From the NCBI RefSeq assembly GCF_000143985.1, contig NC_014364.1, positions 3,348,001 to 3,412,000 of the forward strand: a DNA stretch of 64,000 bases. The letters are read 5' to 3'. The stretch is from Sediminispirochaeta smaragdinae DSM 11293 (GTDB taxonomy: Bacteria > Spirochaetota > Spirochaetia > DSM-16054 > Sediminispirochaetaceae). The position numbers and the translations under genes were made by a program. A model generated the notes under the pieces. That model saw only the letters and a list, made by a program, of their open reading frames with translations, was not told the origin of the DNA and ran no database searches. This document shows positions 35,296 through 42,080 of this stretch, one piece after another (positions within the stretch are counted from its first letter, which is position 1; each line of letters starts with the position of its first letter).

Positions 35296-36447
35296 ATGAA
35301 ACAGCATATGAAACAGGATCAAATACTCAATACGATAGGAAAATTCATCCGCCAGGGCCGCCGTAACGAACTGGCGCCCCTGCTCTTCGACCCCTCGGCG
35401 ATCGAGAAATCGGAACGAATACCCGACGGTGATCAAATAAAAATCGAGGCTCGAATCATTAGCGATGCCCTCGAGTCCGTTACCAACGGGATGTACAATC
35501 CGGAGGCGGTAACGGAACTCTTGTCCATAGGAGATGCGTCTCCCCTGGCAAGCTGGAAGGCCCTCTGTCTATCGATTTCTGCCTTCTACAACGGAAATCG
35601 AGACGAGGCGCTGAGCCAGTTATCGCATATTGATGATGAAAGTCCGGCCTCCGCCCTCATCCCGGTCATCACACAACTGTGCGAAAAAAAAGAAGGCAGG
35701 GAAGGAGCCCTTTCCCCAAAGAGCAAAAGCCTCTTTCATCAGGTCACCGAGGACCGTTCTTTTATCACCAGCGCCCAGAATCAGCTGAAAGAGTATCTCG
35801 AAGGCGAAATGGAGGAACTCTTCGTCGAAACGGCAATCCTCCTCATCCGGGATCTTAAGGGAGACTATCCGAAGGCTGCGAGATCCCTTGCCATGTGGAT
35901 CACAAAAACGGCCTCGGCCTACGGATTTTCGCCCGAAATCATTGTCTCCAATCTGAAACTGATATTCGGACCCGCCGAAGGAAGCAGACTCTGCGCACTG
36001 GCCCTCCAGGACGAAGAGCCGGAAATAAGTCTGCTTTTCTGGATCAGAACACTGATATCACGATTGAAGCAGCGTGATATCGAGGAAGCAGAGACCGCTG
36101 CTTTTCGGGAAATCATCGCCGAAGCGGCGATGAGAGTGGAAAAGATGATGTGCTCTCCGCAAGAGGCAGAAAAGGCCGGCTATGAGATAGAGGAATGGAA
36201 AACCTATATGCAGAGCCTTGCAAGCCTGAGCGCTGCCTCTGCTTCGCTTCTAACCATATTTGATCCCGCCATTACCTTTCCAACGAATAGGGAAGAGGAT
36301 TCGTCGGCAGTCTTCTCGTTTCTGACGGGCCTTGGATACGAGGAGGAATGCCGTCCGATGATGAAACGGCATCCCCAGGAACGGCCTTCTATCCCCCAAC
36401 GGGAACGTAACCCCGCCCGTCCCGTACAACTTGAACTCTTCGCATAG
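35296..36447 (+). CDS. Unknown protein ending in a sliding-clamp-binding-like motif
   Basis: 383 residues, not recognised. Mostly helical, soluble, with no signal peptide. Repeated helical hairpins (EAVTELLSIGDASPLASWKALCLS; ETAILLIRDLKGDYPKAARSLAMWI) suggest a solenoid. The C-terminal tail is Pro/Arg-rich and disordered, and the protein ends PVQLELFA. QLELF is close to the beta-clamp-binding pentapeptide QL[SD]LF, which usually stands at a protein's end. That points to DNA replication or repair, but only by inference. ATG 35296 or 35308 could start it; neither has a clear ribosome site. Confidence 0.7.
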   Translation: MKQHMKQDQILNTIGKFIRQGRRNELAPLLFDPSAIEKSERIPDGDQIKIEARIISDALESVTNGMYNPEAVTELLSIGDASPLASWKALCLSISAFYNGNRDEALSQLSHIDDESPASALIPVITQLCEKKEGREGALSPKSKSLFHQVTEDRSFITSAQNQLKEYLEGEMEELFVETAILLIRDLKGDYPKAARSLAMWITKTASAYGFSPEIIVSNLKLIFGPAEGSRLCALALQDEEPEISLLFWIRTLISRLKQRDIEEAETAAFREIIAEAAMRVEKMMCSPQEAEKAGYEIEEWKTYMQSLASLSAASASLLTIFDPAITFPTNREEDSSAVFSFLTGLGYEEECRPMMKRHPQERPSIPQRERNPARPVQLELFA

Positions 36448-36474
36448 GCACTTTTCTTGGGAGGTAGATGTCCG

Positions 36475-36666
36475 ATGAAAAAGAACAAACATGATTATAT
36501 GAAAGAATTGCGGTCTCCTGATCCCTTAGCGAATATCGACGATCTGGATAGAGAAATAGAGTCACGCCCCAATTACGTCGGGCCGGGGGCCTGGATCGCC
36601 GTGGCAAAGGAAAGAATGAAAGAAAGCGTAAAAGAAATCTGTACAAATGATAAGCGCCCGACGTAA
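36475..36666 (+). CDS. Small hydrophilic protein of unknown function
   Basis: 63 residues, MKKNKHDYMKEL..., not recognised. Charged, soluble, and Pro/Arg-containing in the middle (SRPNYVGPGAWIAVAKERMKE). GGAGG lies 10 bases before the ATG. It sits between the clamp-motif protein and the uridine-kinase-like gene, all on one strand with short gaps. Coding is likely from the ribosome site and position, but it is short and unsupported by family. Confidence 0.55.
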   Translation: MKKNKHDYMKELRSPDPLANIDDLDREIESRPNYVGPGAWIAVAKERMKESVKEICTNDKRPT

Positions 36667-36698
36667 ACTTGATATAGTACGCATCAAGGGGGCAACGC

Positions 36699-38360
36699 AT
36701 GAATCAAGTGACAGTGACACTGCCCGACGGCAGCAAGAAAACGGTTGCTTATGGAACAAGAGTCAGCGAATTCCTTCCGCCATCGGAAGCGGATGACCTA
36801 CAGGGGCCAGTTGTAGCGGCCCTTGTCAATAACGATTTGGTTACTCCTTCTTTTAAGATCGAGATCGACGCAACCGTCGAACCGGTTACACTCTATAGCA
36901 GATATGGCAACCGGATCTATCGACGTTCCCTCTCGTTTTTGCTCGGGCTTGCTTCAAAAAAGGTTTTTCCCGACCGCCACCTCGTAATCGGTCACAGCCT
37001 CGGAGATGGATACTACTACTATTACAACGGAATGGCCGGTGTTGGGGAGGGAGAAATTGCCCGTCTTGAGGAAGAGATGCATGCAATAGTAAAAGCGGCT
37101 CTGCCGATCAAACGTTCGGTGATCAGCTATGAGCAGGCTCTCGAAAGGGTCCGCAAGGAAAATCTTCCGGCAACAGAGCTGCTCCTTCGTTACCGAAATG
37201 ATCCGAAAATTCCCTTGTATATGTGCGATCAGTTTTTCGATATCAGCTATGAACCCTTGTTGGACAATACCTCACTACTGTCGCTCTTCGAATTGAGGAA
37301 CTATCCCCCAGGCTTTCTCCTTCGCTATCCAAAGTCGAAAGAACCAACAAAACTCGCCGAGTTTATCGACCATCCGCTCCTCTTTTCAATTTTTAAAGAA
37401 TATAAGGCTTGGGGAAAAATTCTGGATGTTAATTGTACGGGAAGGTTGAACCAGCTCATCGAGGAACGAAACATTGCCCCCTTTATCCAGGTGGCAGAAG
37501 CACTTCACGATAAGAAGATCAGCCAGATTGCCGACCAGATCGCACAAAGGCGGGATACGGTACGAGTAGTGCTCATCGCAGGTCCCTCTTCATCGGGAAA
37601 AACGACCTTCACAAAAAAACTGGCGATACAACTTCAGGTACTTGGCTTTAATCCCGTCGTTATCGGCCTTGACGATTACTTTCGCCCCAGAAAAAATGTT
37701 CCTTTGGATGCCGATGGCAATCTCGATCTCGAAAGTCTCCGTGCTCTCAACATCGAGCAGCTTAACAGTCATCTTCTCGCACTTTTTGCTGGAAGGGAAA
37801 TCGAGGTTCCCATCTTCGATTTCAAAGCGGGAAAACCGAAAGAGCAGGGGAAAAAGCTTCGCTTCGGAAAACGCAATATCCTGCTCATGGAGGGGATTCA
37901 CGGCCTCAACCCCGATCTTACCCCAGAGATACCGAGAGAACAGAAACACCTGGTCTATATCTCCGCTCTTACCCAGCTCAACCTCGACGACCACAATAGG
38001 ATCGCGACCACCGACAACAGGCTCTGCCGCCGAATGGTTAGGGACCATCAGTTCCGAGGGAACAGCGCACTCTCTACCCTGGAAATGTGGCCTTCTGTCA
38101 GACGGGGGGAAGATAACAACATATTCCCCTATCAGCATCTCGCGGATTCGGCCTTTAACAGTGCCTTAGACTATGAGCTTGCGGTACTAAAACCTTACGT
38201 GGAGCCGCTGTTGAATACAGTCAAACCCTTCCACCGGCAGTACAGTGAAGCGAGAAGGCTCCTGGCATTTCTGACCAATTTCTCTTCGATCCCGGTCCAG
38301 TATGTCCCCCAACATTCCATCTTGCGGGAATTCGTAGGAGGAAGCGGCTTTAGCTACTAG
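36699..38360 (+). CDS. TGS/ThrRS-like N-terminus fused to uridine-kinase/phosphoribulokinase-like domain
   Basis: 553 residues. Residues 1-65 form a TGS-like ubiquitin fold (VTVTLPDGSKKTVAYGTRVSEFL). Residues 70-240 resemble the second additional domain of threonyl- and alanyl-tRNA synthetases, including VIGHSLGDGYYYYY. A P-loop kinase follows (IAGPSSSGKTTFTKKL near 290-305; GLDDYFRPRKNVP near 322-334; LLMEGIHGLNP near 390-400). Such fusions are annotated as nucleoside (uridine) kinase-like proteins in many bacteria; the real substrate is unsettled. AAGGGGGC precedes the ATG; it lies 13 bases before the AEC gene. Confidence 0.85.
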   Translation: MNQVTVTLPDGSKKTVAYGTRVSEFLPPSEADDLQGPVVAALVNNDLVTPSFKIEIDATVEPVTLYSRYGNRIYRRSLSFLLGLASKKVFPDRHLVIGHSLGDGYYYYYNGMAGVGEGEIARLEEEMHAIVKAALPIKRSVISYEQALERVRKENLPATELLLRYRNDPKIPLYMCDQFFDISYEPLLDNTSLLSLFELRNYPPGFLLRYPKSKEPTKLAEFIDHPLLFSIFKEYKAWGKILDVNCTGRLNQLIEERNIAPFIQVAEALHDKKISQIADQIAQRRDTVRVVLIAGPSSSGKTTFTKKLAIQLQVLGFNPVVIGLDDYFRPRKNVPLDADGNLDLESLRALNIEQLNSHLLALFAGREIEVPIFDFKAGKPKEQGKKLRFGKRNILLMEGIHGLNPDLTPEIPREQKHLVYISALTQLNLDDHNRIATTDNRLCRRMVRDHQFRGNSALSTLEMWPSVRRGEDNNIFPYQHLADSAFNSALDYELAVLKPYVEPLLNTVKPFHRQYSEARRLLAFLTNFSSIPVQYVPQHSILREFVGGSGFSY

Positions 38361-38373
38361 GGCTATAGATTGC

Positions 38374-39261
38374 ATGATTTTTTCAACCTTTGTTCTGCTG
38401 CTGCCGCTTTTTCTCATCATAGGTGCCGGCTACCTTTTCGCCAGGTTCTATGCAGTGGGTGAAGCATCATTGGTCGCGGTCCTCACCGACTTTTTTATGC
38501 CGATGTTGGTTTTCGTTTCCCTGTACCGATCTACTATTACTCCGTTGGAACTCGGAAGACTTTTCGGGGCTACCAGTGCCGTGGTGGTGATCATGTTGTT
38601 GCTGGCAGTATCGTATGCCCGTATCGCCCGAATAGACCCGAAAAGCTTTGCCTTACCGGTAATCTTCATGAACTCAGGCTTTCTCGGCATCCCCCTTATG
38701 CAGATATGGGGAGGCTCGGAGGCGATGAATATCATCATCATTTTTGATGAAATTCAGACCCTCTATATCTTCACCCTTGGGCTCGTCATCATTCGGGGAG
38801 GGGTAAGCAAAAGGGCCATCAAAGCCTCCCTAAGCAGCCCGATTCTTTGGGCCGTTATCGCCGGATTCGGGGCAAATGTGGGAAGACTACCGATTCCTCA
38901 TCCCATTCTCGACACCTGCGCCTTCGCCGGCGATGCAGCGTCTCCGCTTGCGGCCTTTACCCTAGGGCTCTCCATCCATGCCCGCAAACCTCAATTGGAA
39001 ATACACCTCTTTGCAGGAATTCTTCTCAGGATCGTCGCCGGATTTCTTACAGCCCTGCTTGTGGTCACCCTCTTCGGCTTCTCGGGAACAGCCCGTACGG
39101 TACTGTTGGTAACGGGGGCCTTGCCGGCGGCACTGTTCAGCTATGTCCTTCCCAGTCGCTACGGCATAGATAGCCGAAGAGCCCAGGGAATTGTTATCGC
39201 CACGACGATGCTGAGTATCATCACCATCCCCGTGGCATTTGCAATTGCCCAGGCACTATAA
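38374..39261 (+). CDS. AEC-family transporter (auxin efflux carrier type)
   Basis: 295 residues with ten or so membrane spans. FFMPMLVFVSLYRSTI near residues 40-55, NSGFLGIPLMQIWGG near 99-113 and AASPLAAFTLGLSI near 189-202 are the conserved blocks of the AEC (MleP/PIN-like) family, which carries malate, other carboxylates or amino-acid-like solutes out of or into bacterial cells. Solute unknown. Last gene of the plus-strand run. Its 3' end overlaps a small minus-strand frame by 41 bases. Confidence 0.85.
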   Translation: MIFSTFVLLLPLFLIIGAGYLFARFYAVGEASLVAVLTDFFMPMLVFVSLYRSTITPLELGRLFGATSAVVVIMLLLAVSYARIARIDPKSFALPVIFMNSGFLGIPLMQIWGGSEAMNIIIIFDEIQTLYIFTLGLVIIRGGVSKRAIKASLSSPILWAVIAGFGANVGRLPIPHPILDTCAFAGDAASPLAAFTLGLSIHARKPQLEIHLFAGILLRIVAGFLTALLVVTLFGFSGTARTVLLVTGALPAALFSYVLPSRYGIDSRRAQGIVIATTMLSIITIPVAFAIAQAL

Positions 39262-39349
39262 CGGCAAACCGAAACAAGAGTGCAAGCACACATACTGCCA
39301 CTACTCCGAGAATCAAAGCTATCATCACTATCTTGTTGCTGGTTTTCAT
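39221..39349 (-). CDS. Candidate 42-residue single-span membrane protein after gntR
   Basis: Reads MKTSNKIVMIALILGVVAVC then VLALLFRFAVIVPGQLQMPRGW: a basic N-terminus followed by one clear hydrophobic span. Its ATG overlaps the gntR stop (ATGA), and AAAGGAG lies about 10-11 bases upstream. That start context and the membrane span favour a real small gene, but it is short, and its end lies inside the opposite AEC gene. It could assist the ABC exporter encoded upstream. Confidence 0.45.
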   Translation of the reverse strand: MKTSNKIVMIALILGVVAVCVLALLFRFAVIVPGQLQMPRGW

Positions 39350-39720
39350 TCTTTTTTCCGCTCCTTTCGGCAGGTTTTATAGGCCTTGATCACTTCATCA
39401 ATCGTTATATCGAGGGTCTCCATCGCATGAAACAGTGCGGGTAATTCTTCCTCGAAGAAACTCTTTTTCCGCTCCCGTTTAACCCTCTTGGCGCCCTCCG
39501 GGGCCACAAAGTAGCCGATGCCCCGCTTGTTATAGATAACCCCAAGCTCTTGAAGGTAGCTATAGGTCCGCATCGCCGTATTGGGATTCACCTGCATCAT
39601 CCCTGCCAATTCCCTGATGGAGGGAACTCTCGTTTCTACGGGCCAAGTACCGGTAATAATCTGTTCAAACATAAAATCGGCGATCTGAAGATAAATGGGA
39701 CGTGTATCATCAAACTCCAT
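39346..39720 (-). CDS. GntR-family transcription regulator, YtrA subfamily
   Basis: 124 residues. A winged-helix GntR domain fills residues 5-75 (PIYLQIADFMFEQIITGTW near 8-26; RVPSIRELAGMMQVNPNTAMRTY near 31-53), followed by a short helical tail with no ligand domain, as in YtrA. YtrA-type regulators repress the ABC exporter operon that encodes them. Here the ABC ATPase and permease genes lie just upstream, and a palindrome sits at their promoter. The start overlaps the permease stop by 11 bases. Confidence 0.9.
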   Translation of the reverse strand: MEFDDTRPIYLQIADFMFEQIITGTWPVETRVPSIRELAGMMQVNPNTAMRTYSYLQELGVIYNKRGIGYFVAPEGAKRVKRERKKSFFEEELPALFHAMETLDITIDEVIKAYKTCRKERKKE

Positions 39721-40474
39721 GGCTCACCTCTGCCTCTCTGATTCGCAGCCAGGAAACCAACCAGCAGAAAGGCGGAAGAATACCCCAATAAAAGATTTTG
39801 GCACAACGGATGAGCCCTTCCATCAACCCCCTACCGAGAAGGGGACGGAAGATCGAGGGGTCCAAGTGGTTCAGTTGATACAGCCCACCGAAAGCAAGCC
39901 TTTGAGCAAGGAGTCCAAGCAGAGAAAAGAAAAAAGAGAGCAGTGTTAATGTAAGTACTGTTTTCAAGAAATGATTCTTACGAAACCAGGCGGCACCGAG
40001 AAAGAAAAGAGACTGGCTAGCAAGATAATTGGCATACAAAAATCTCAAGTTTCTTGTGAAAGGCGTAAAGAAGGGAATTGCATTACGAAACAAAAGTAAA
40101 GTCAGAAAGTGGGCACAGAGGGCGGCAATGCTGTAACCGAAAATAGCAAGGAGAAGGTAACAGGGGCCCGAAAAGAGAAGACGCGAGAGGGTTTTCTCCC
40201 CTGCCCCGGCAGGCAGAAGGATAAAATGGCGGATGCTAGCTTTGTGATGAAGATCGGAAAAGGACCGACTGGTAAGTATGTATCCGCCCGGAAGGAATAA
40301 AAGAGGAAAAAGGATATCGTGGAACTGCCTAGTATCTCCCTGCCAGGCCACAAGCACTCCAAGAACGATTATCACGGCAATTGCGGCTGCGAGGGCAAGA
40401 AAGGCATTGCGCCATTGGGTATGAAGATCCCGTTTCATGAGAAGGAAGAGGCGGCGAATGGAAAAGCTCATCAC
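39710..40474 (-). CDS. ABC exporter membrane subunit (ABC-2-like)
   Basis: 254 residues with about six hydrophobic segments and short loops. The first cytoplasmic helix (RRLFLLMKRDLHTQWRN) is typical of ABC-2-type permeases such as YtrC/YtrD. No sequence motif identifies the substrate. It starts inside the stop of the ATPase gene (ATGA) and overlaps the gntR start. In related YtrA operons the transporter responds to cell-wall antibiotics, which is the best guess here. Confidence 0.75.
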   Translation of the reverse strand: MMSFSIRRLFLLMKRDLHTQWRNAFLALAAAIAVIIVLGVLVAWQGDTRQFHDILFPLLFLPGGYILTSRSFSDLHHKASIRHFILLPAGAGEKTLSRLLFSGPCYLLLAIFGYSIAALCAHFLTLLLFRNAIPFFTPFTRNLRFLYANYLASQSLFFLGAAWFRKNHFLKTVLTLTLLSFFFSLLGLLAQRLAFGGLYQLNHLDPSIFRPLLGRGLMEGLIRCAKIFYWGILPPFCWLVSWLRIREAEVSHGV

Positions 40475-41313
40475 CCGGCCCTCCTTTGAAGTGCGGCCTC
40501 GACCCTTTCCCGAGCGGTCATGACAGCGTTGAAGAAAACCTCGATATCAACCGACCCTTCCTCTCCGCTTTTGTTCTCCTCCACCACGATGTAGCCCCCC
40601 AGTGCCTGATCGCTATAAATAGGCACCGGGTCGGAAGGAAGCGCTCGAACATAGCGCATCAGCAGCGACCTACCGATTTCGGCAATCGTACGGTTGAGAA
40701 TAATCGATCCTGAATCGACAATGACAATGGGATCAATCAAGTGCCCCATATCCCGTACCTGGTGGGTTGAAATGATAATGGTCTTGGTTTCATCGACTGC
40801 AGAGGCAAGCACCCGCCGAAATTGATTTTTGGAGGGAATATCCAATCCGTTTGTGGGTTCATCAAGGAAAAGTATCGAGGTATTGCATGCAAGGCCGAAG
40901 GAGAGAAGAAATTTCTTACGCTGGCCATAGGAAAAAGTGGTAAGCTTCCGGTTTCCTGGAATATCAAACTCTTCGAGATAAGAGAGAAACTGATGGTGAT
41001 CAAAGCGCTCATAAAAGGGAGCATACAGCAATTCGTAGGCCTCTCCGGTAAGTGCATTTACATGAAAGTCCTCTGCAAGAAAGAAAATTTCGGCAAGAAG
41101 CGAAGGAGAGCGCTTGGCAGGTTCCCTCCCAAGGAGAAGGACCTCCCCGGCCTCAGGGAAAAGAAGCCCCGACATAATCTGCAAAAGTGTTGTCTTACCC
41201 GCACCATTTTTACCAAGGAGTCCATAGATATTCCCTGGCTTTAGGTTTAAGTTCAAACCGCGAAAAAGATGGTTTTTACCATACCCAAAATCCATTCCGG
41301 ATATTCGGATCAT
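40471..41313 (-). CDS. ABC exporter ATP-binding subunit (YtrB-like)
   Basis: 280 residues. Walker A GKNGAGKTTLL near residues 34-44, a signature reading FSYGQRKKFLLSFGLA near 136-151, and Walker B SILFLDEPTNGLD near 155-167. The C-terminal 60 residues form an extra domain. The signature SYGQ instead of SGGQ occurs in the YtrB/BcrA-like exporters. First gene of the ABC-ABC-gntR(-small) operon, with its own promoter, palindromic operator and GGAGG ribosome site. Confidence 0.88.
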   Translation of the reverse strand: MIRISGMDFGYGKNHLFRGLNLNLKPGNIYGLLGKNGAGKTTLLQIMSGLLFPEAGEVLLLGREPAKRSPSLLAEIFFLAEDFHVNALTGEAYELLYAPFYERFDHHQFLSYLEEFDIPGNRKLTTFSYGQRKKFLLSFGLACNTSILFLDEPTNGLDIPSKNQFRRVLASAVDETKTIIISTHQVRDMGHLIDPIVIVDSGSIILNRTIAEIGRSLLMRYVRALPSDPVPIYSDQALGGYIVVEENKSGEEGSVDIEVFFNAVMTARERVEAALQRRAG

Positions 41314-41331
41314 TTCAAACCTCCGTATTAC

Positions 41332-41351
41332 TGTTCTATTTAATTAGTACA
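41332..41351 (-). promoter_or_regulatory. Palindromic operator for the YtrA-type GntR regulator
   Basis: The 20 bases TGTACTAATTAAATAGAACA on the minus strand are an imperfect palindrome (8 of 10 half-site positions match). It lies exactly at the expected transcription start of the ABC-gntR operon, where a bound repressor would block the polymerase. The spacing and AT-rich centre suit a GntR dimer of the YtrA type. Confidence 0.6.
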
Positions 41352-41357
41352 CCAGAA

Positions 41358-41386
41358 CAATAAGACAAATATCGTAACAGTGTCAA
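41358..41386 (-). promoter_or_regulatory. Promoter of the ABC exporter/gntR operon
   Basis: On the minus strand, -35 TTGACA (41381-41386), 17-base spacer, -10 TTATTG (41358-41363), predicting a start near 41351, directly next to the palindrome. The -35 box lies 9 bases beyond the aat stop. Confidence 0.65.
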
Positions 41387-41394
41387 TCCATCTT

Positions 41395-42063
41395 TCAGGG
41401 AATAGTTTCCGTTTCCATGTCACGGTAACGGGAAAGCAGTGAAAGGAAGTGTTCTCTGGAGATTTCTTCCGCACCAAAGGAGGCAAGGTGCTCGGTATAG
41501 ACTTGGCAGTCGATGAGTCGATAGTTCTGCCGGACAAGAAACCGTACGGCAGTGACAAAGGCGACCTTACTGGCATCACGCCGAAGTGCGAACATCGATT
41601 CGCCACAAAAAAGGGCCCCTACCGAAACCCCGTAAAGCCCGCCCACAAGCTGTCCTTCGAACCAACTTTCAAAGGAATGAGCATATCCCAAGCTGTGAAG
41701 CCTTTGGTATGCCGTAATCATCTCTTCGGTTATCCAGGTGCCCTCCTGTCCGGGGCGAGGCACCTCGGAACAGCTTCGTATGACCTGATCAAAGGCTCGA
41801 TCCATGGTGACCCGATATTCACCGGAGCGTATCCGTCGTTCAAGCCGATGAGACGAGTGGAGTTTTTCCGGAAAAAGAACGAACCGGGGATGGGGGTTCC
41901 ACCACAGAATGGGGCTGTCGTCACCGAACCAGGGGAAGACCCCCTGGCCATATGCGGAGACGAGAATCTCGGGCGAAAGTTCTCCCCCTACGGCAACAAT
42001 TCCTTCATCATCTTTAGGAGCCGGAAATGTTACAACCGGCAGCCCTTCGGTAAAAAAAGGCAT
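41395..42063 (-). CDS. aat: Leucyl/phenylalanyl-tRNA--protein transferase
   Basis: About 222 residues. It attaches Leu or Phe from tRNA to proteins with N-terminal Lys or Arg, creating N-degrons for ClpS-ClpAP. GIVAVGGELSPEILVSAYGQGVFPWF near residues 21-46 and WWNPHPRFVLFPE near 54-66 are diagnostic, as are HSFESWFEGQLVGGLYGVSVG near 129-149 and the later SMFA-containing block. The start is ATG 42063, since the extra upstream codons begin with TTG. It directly follows clpA and clpS, so the whole N-degron pathway is one unit. Confidence 0.96.
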   Translation of the reverse strand: MPFFTEGLPVVTFPAPKDDEGIVAVGGELSPEILVSAYGQGVFPWFGDDSPILWWNPHPRFVLFPEKLHSSHRLERRIRSGEYRVTMDRAFDQVIRSCSEVPRPGQEGTWITEEMITAYQRLHSLGYAHSFESWFEGQLVGGLYGVSVGALFCGESMFALRRDASKVAFVTAVRFLVRQNYRLIDCQVYTEHLASFGAEEISREHFLSLLSRYRDMETETIP

Positions 42064-42080
42064 GGTAAGCAATGACCCAG

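Noticed and set aside
36469..36492. Eight-codon frame MSDEKEQT starting just after GGAGGTAG
   Set aside because: It stops at once; the same GGAGG serves the 63-residue gene in another frame.
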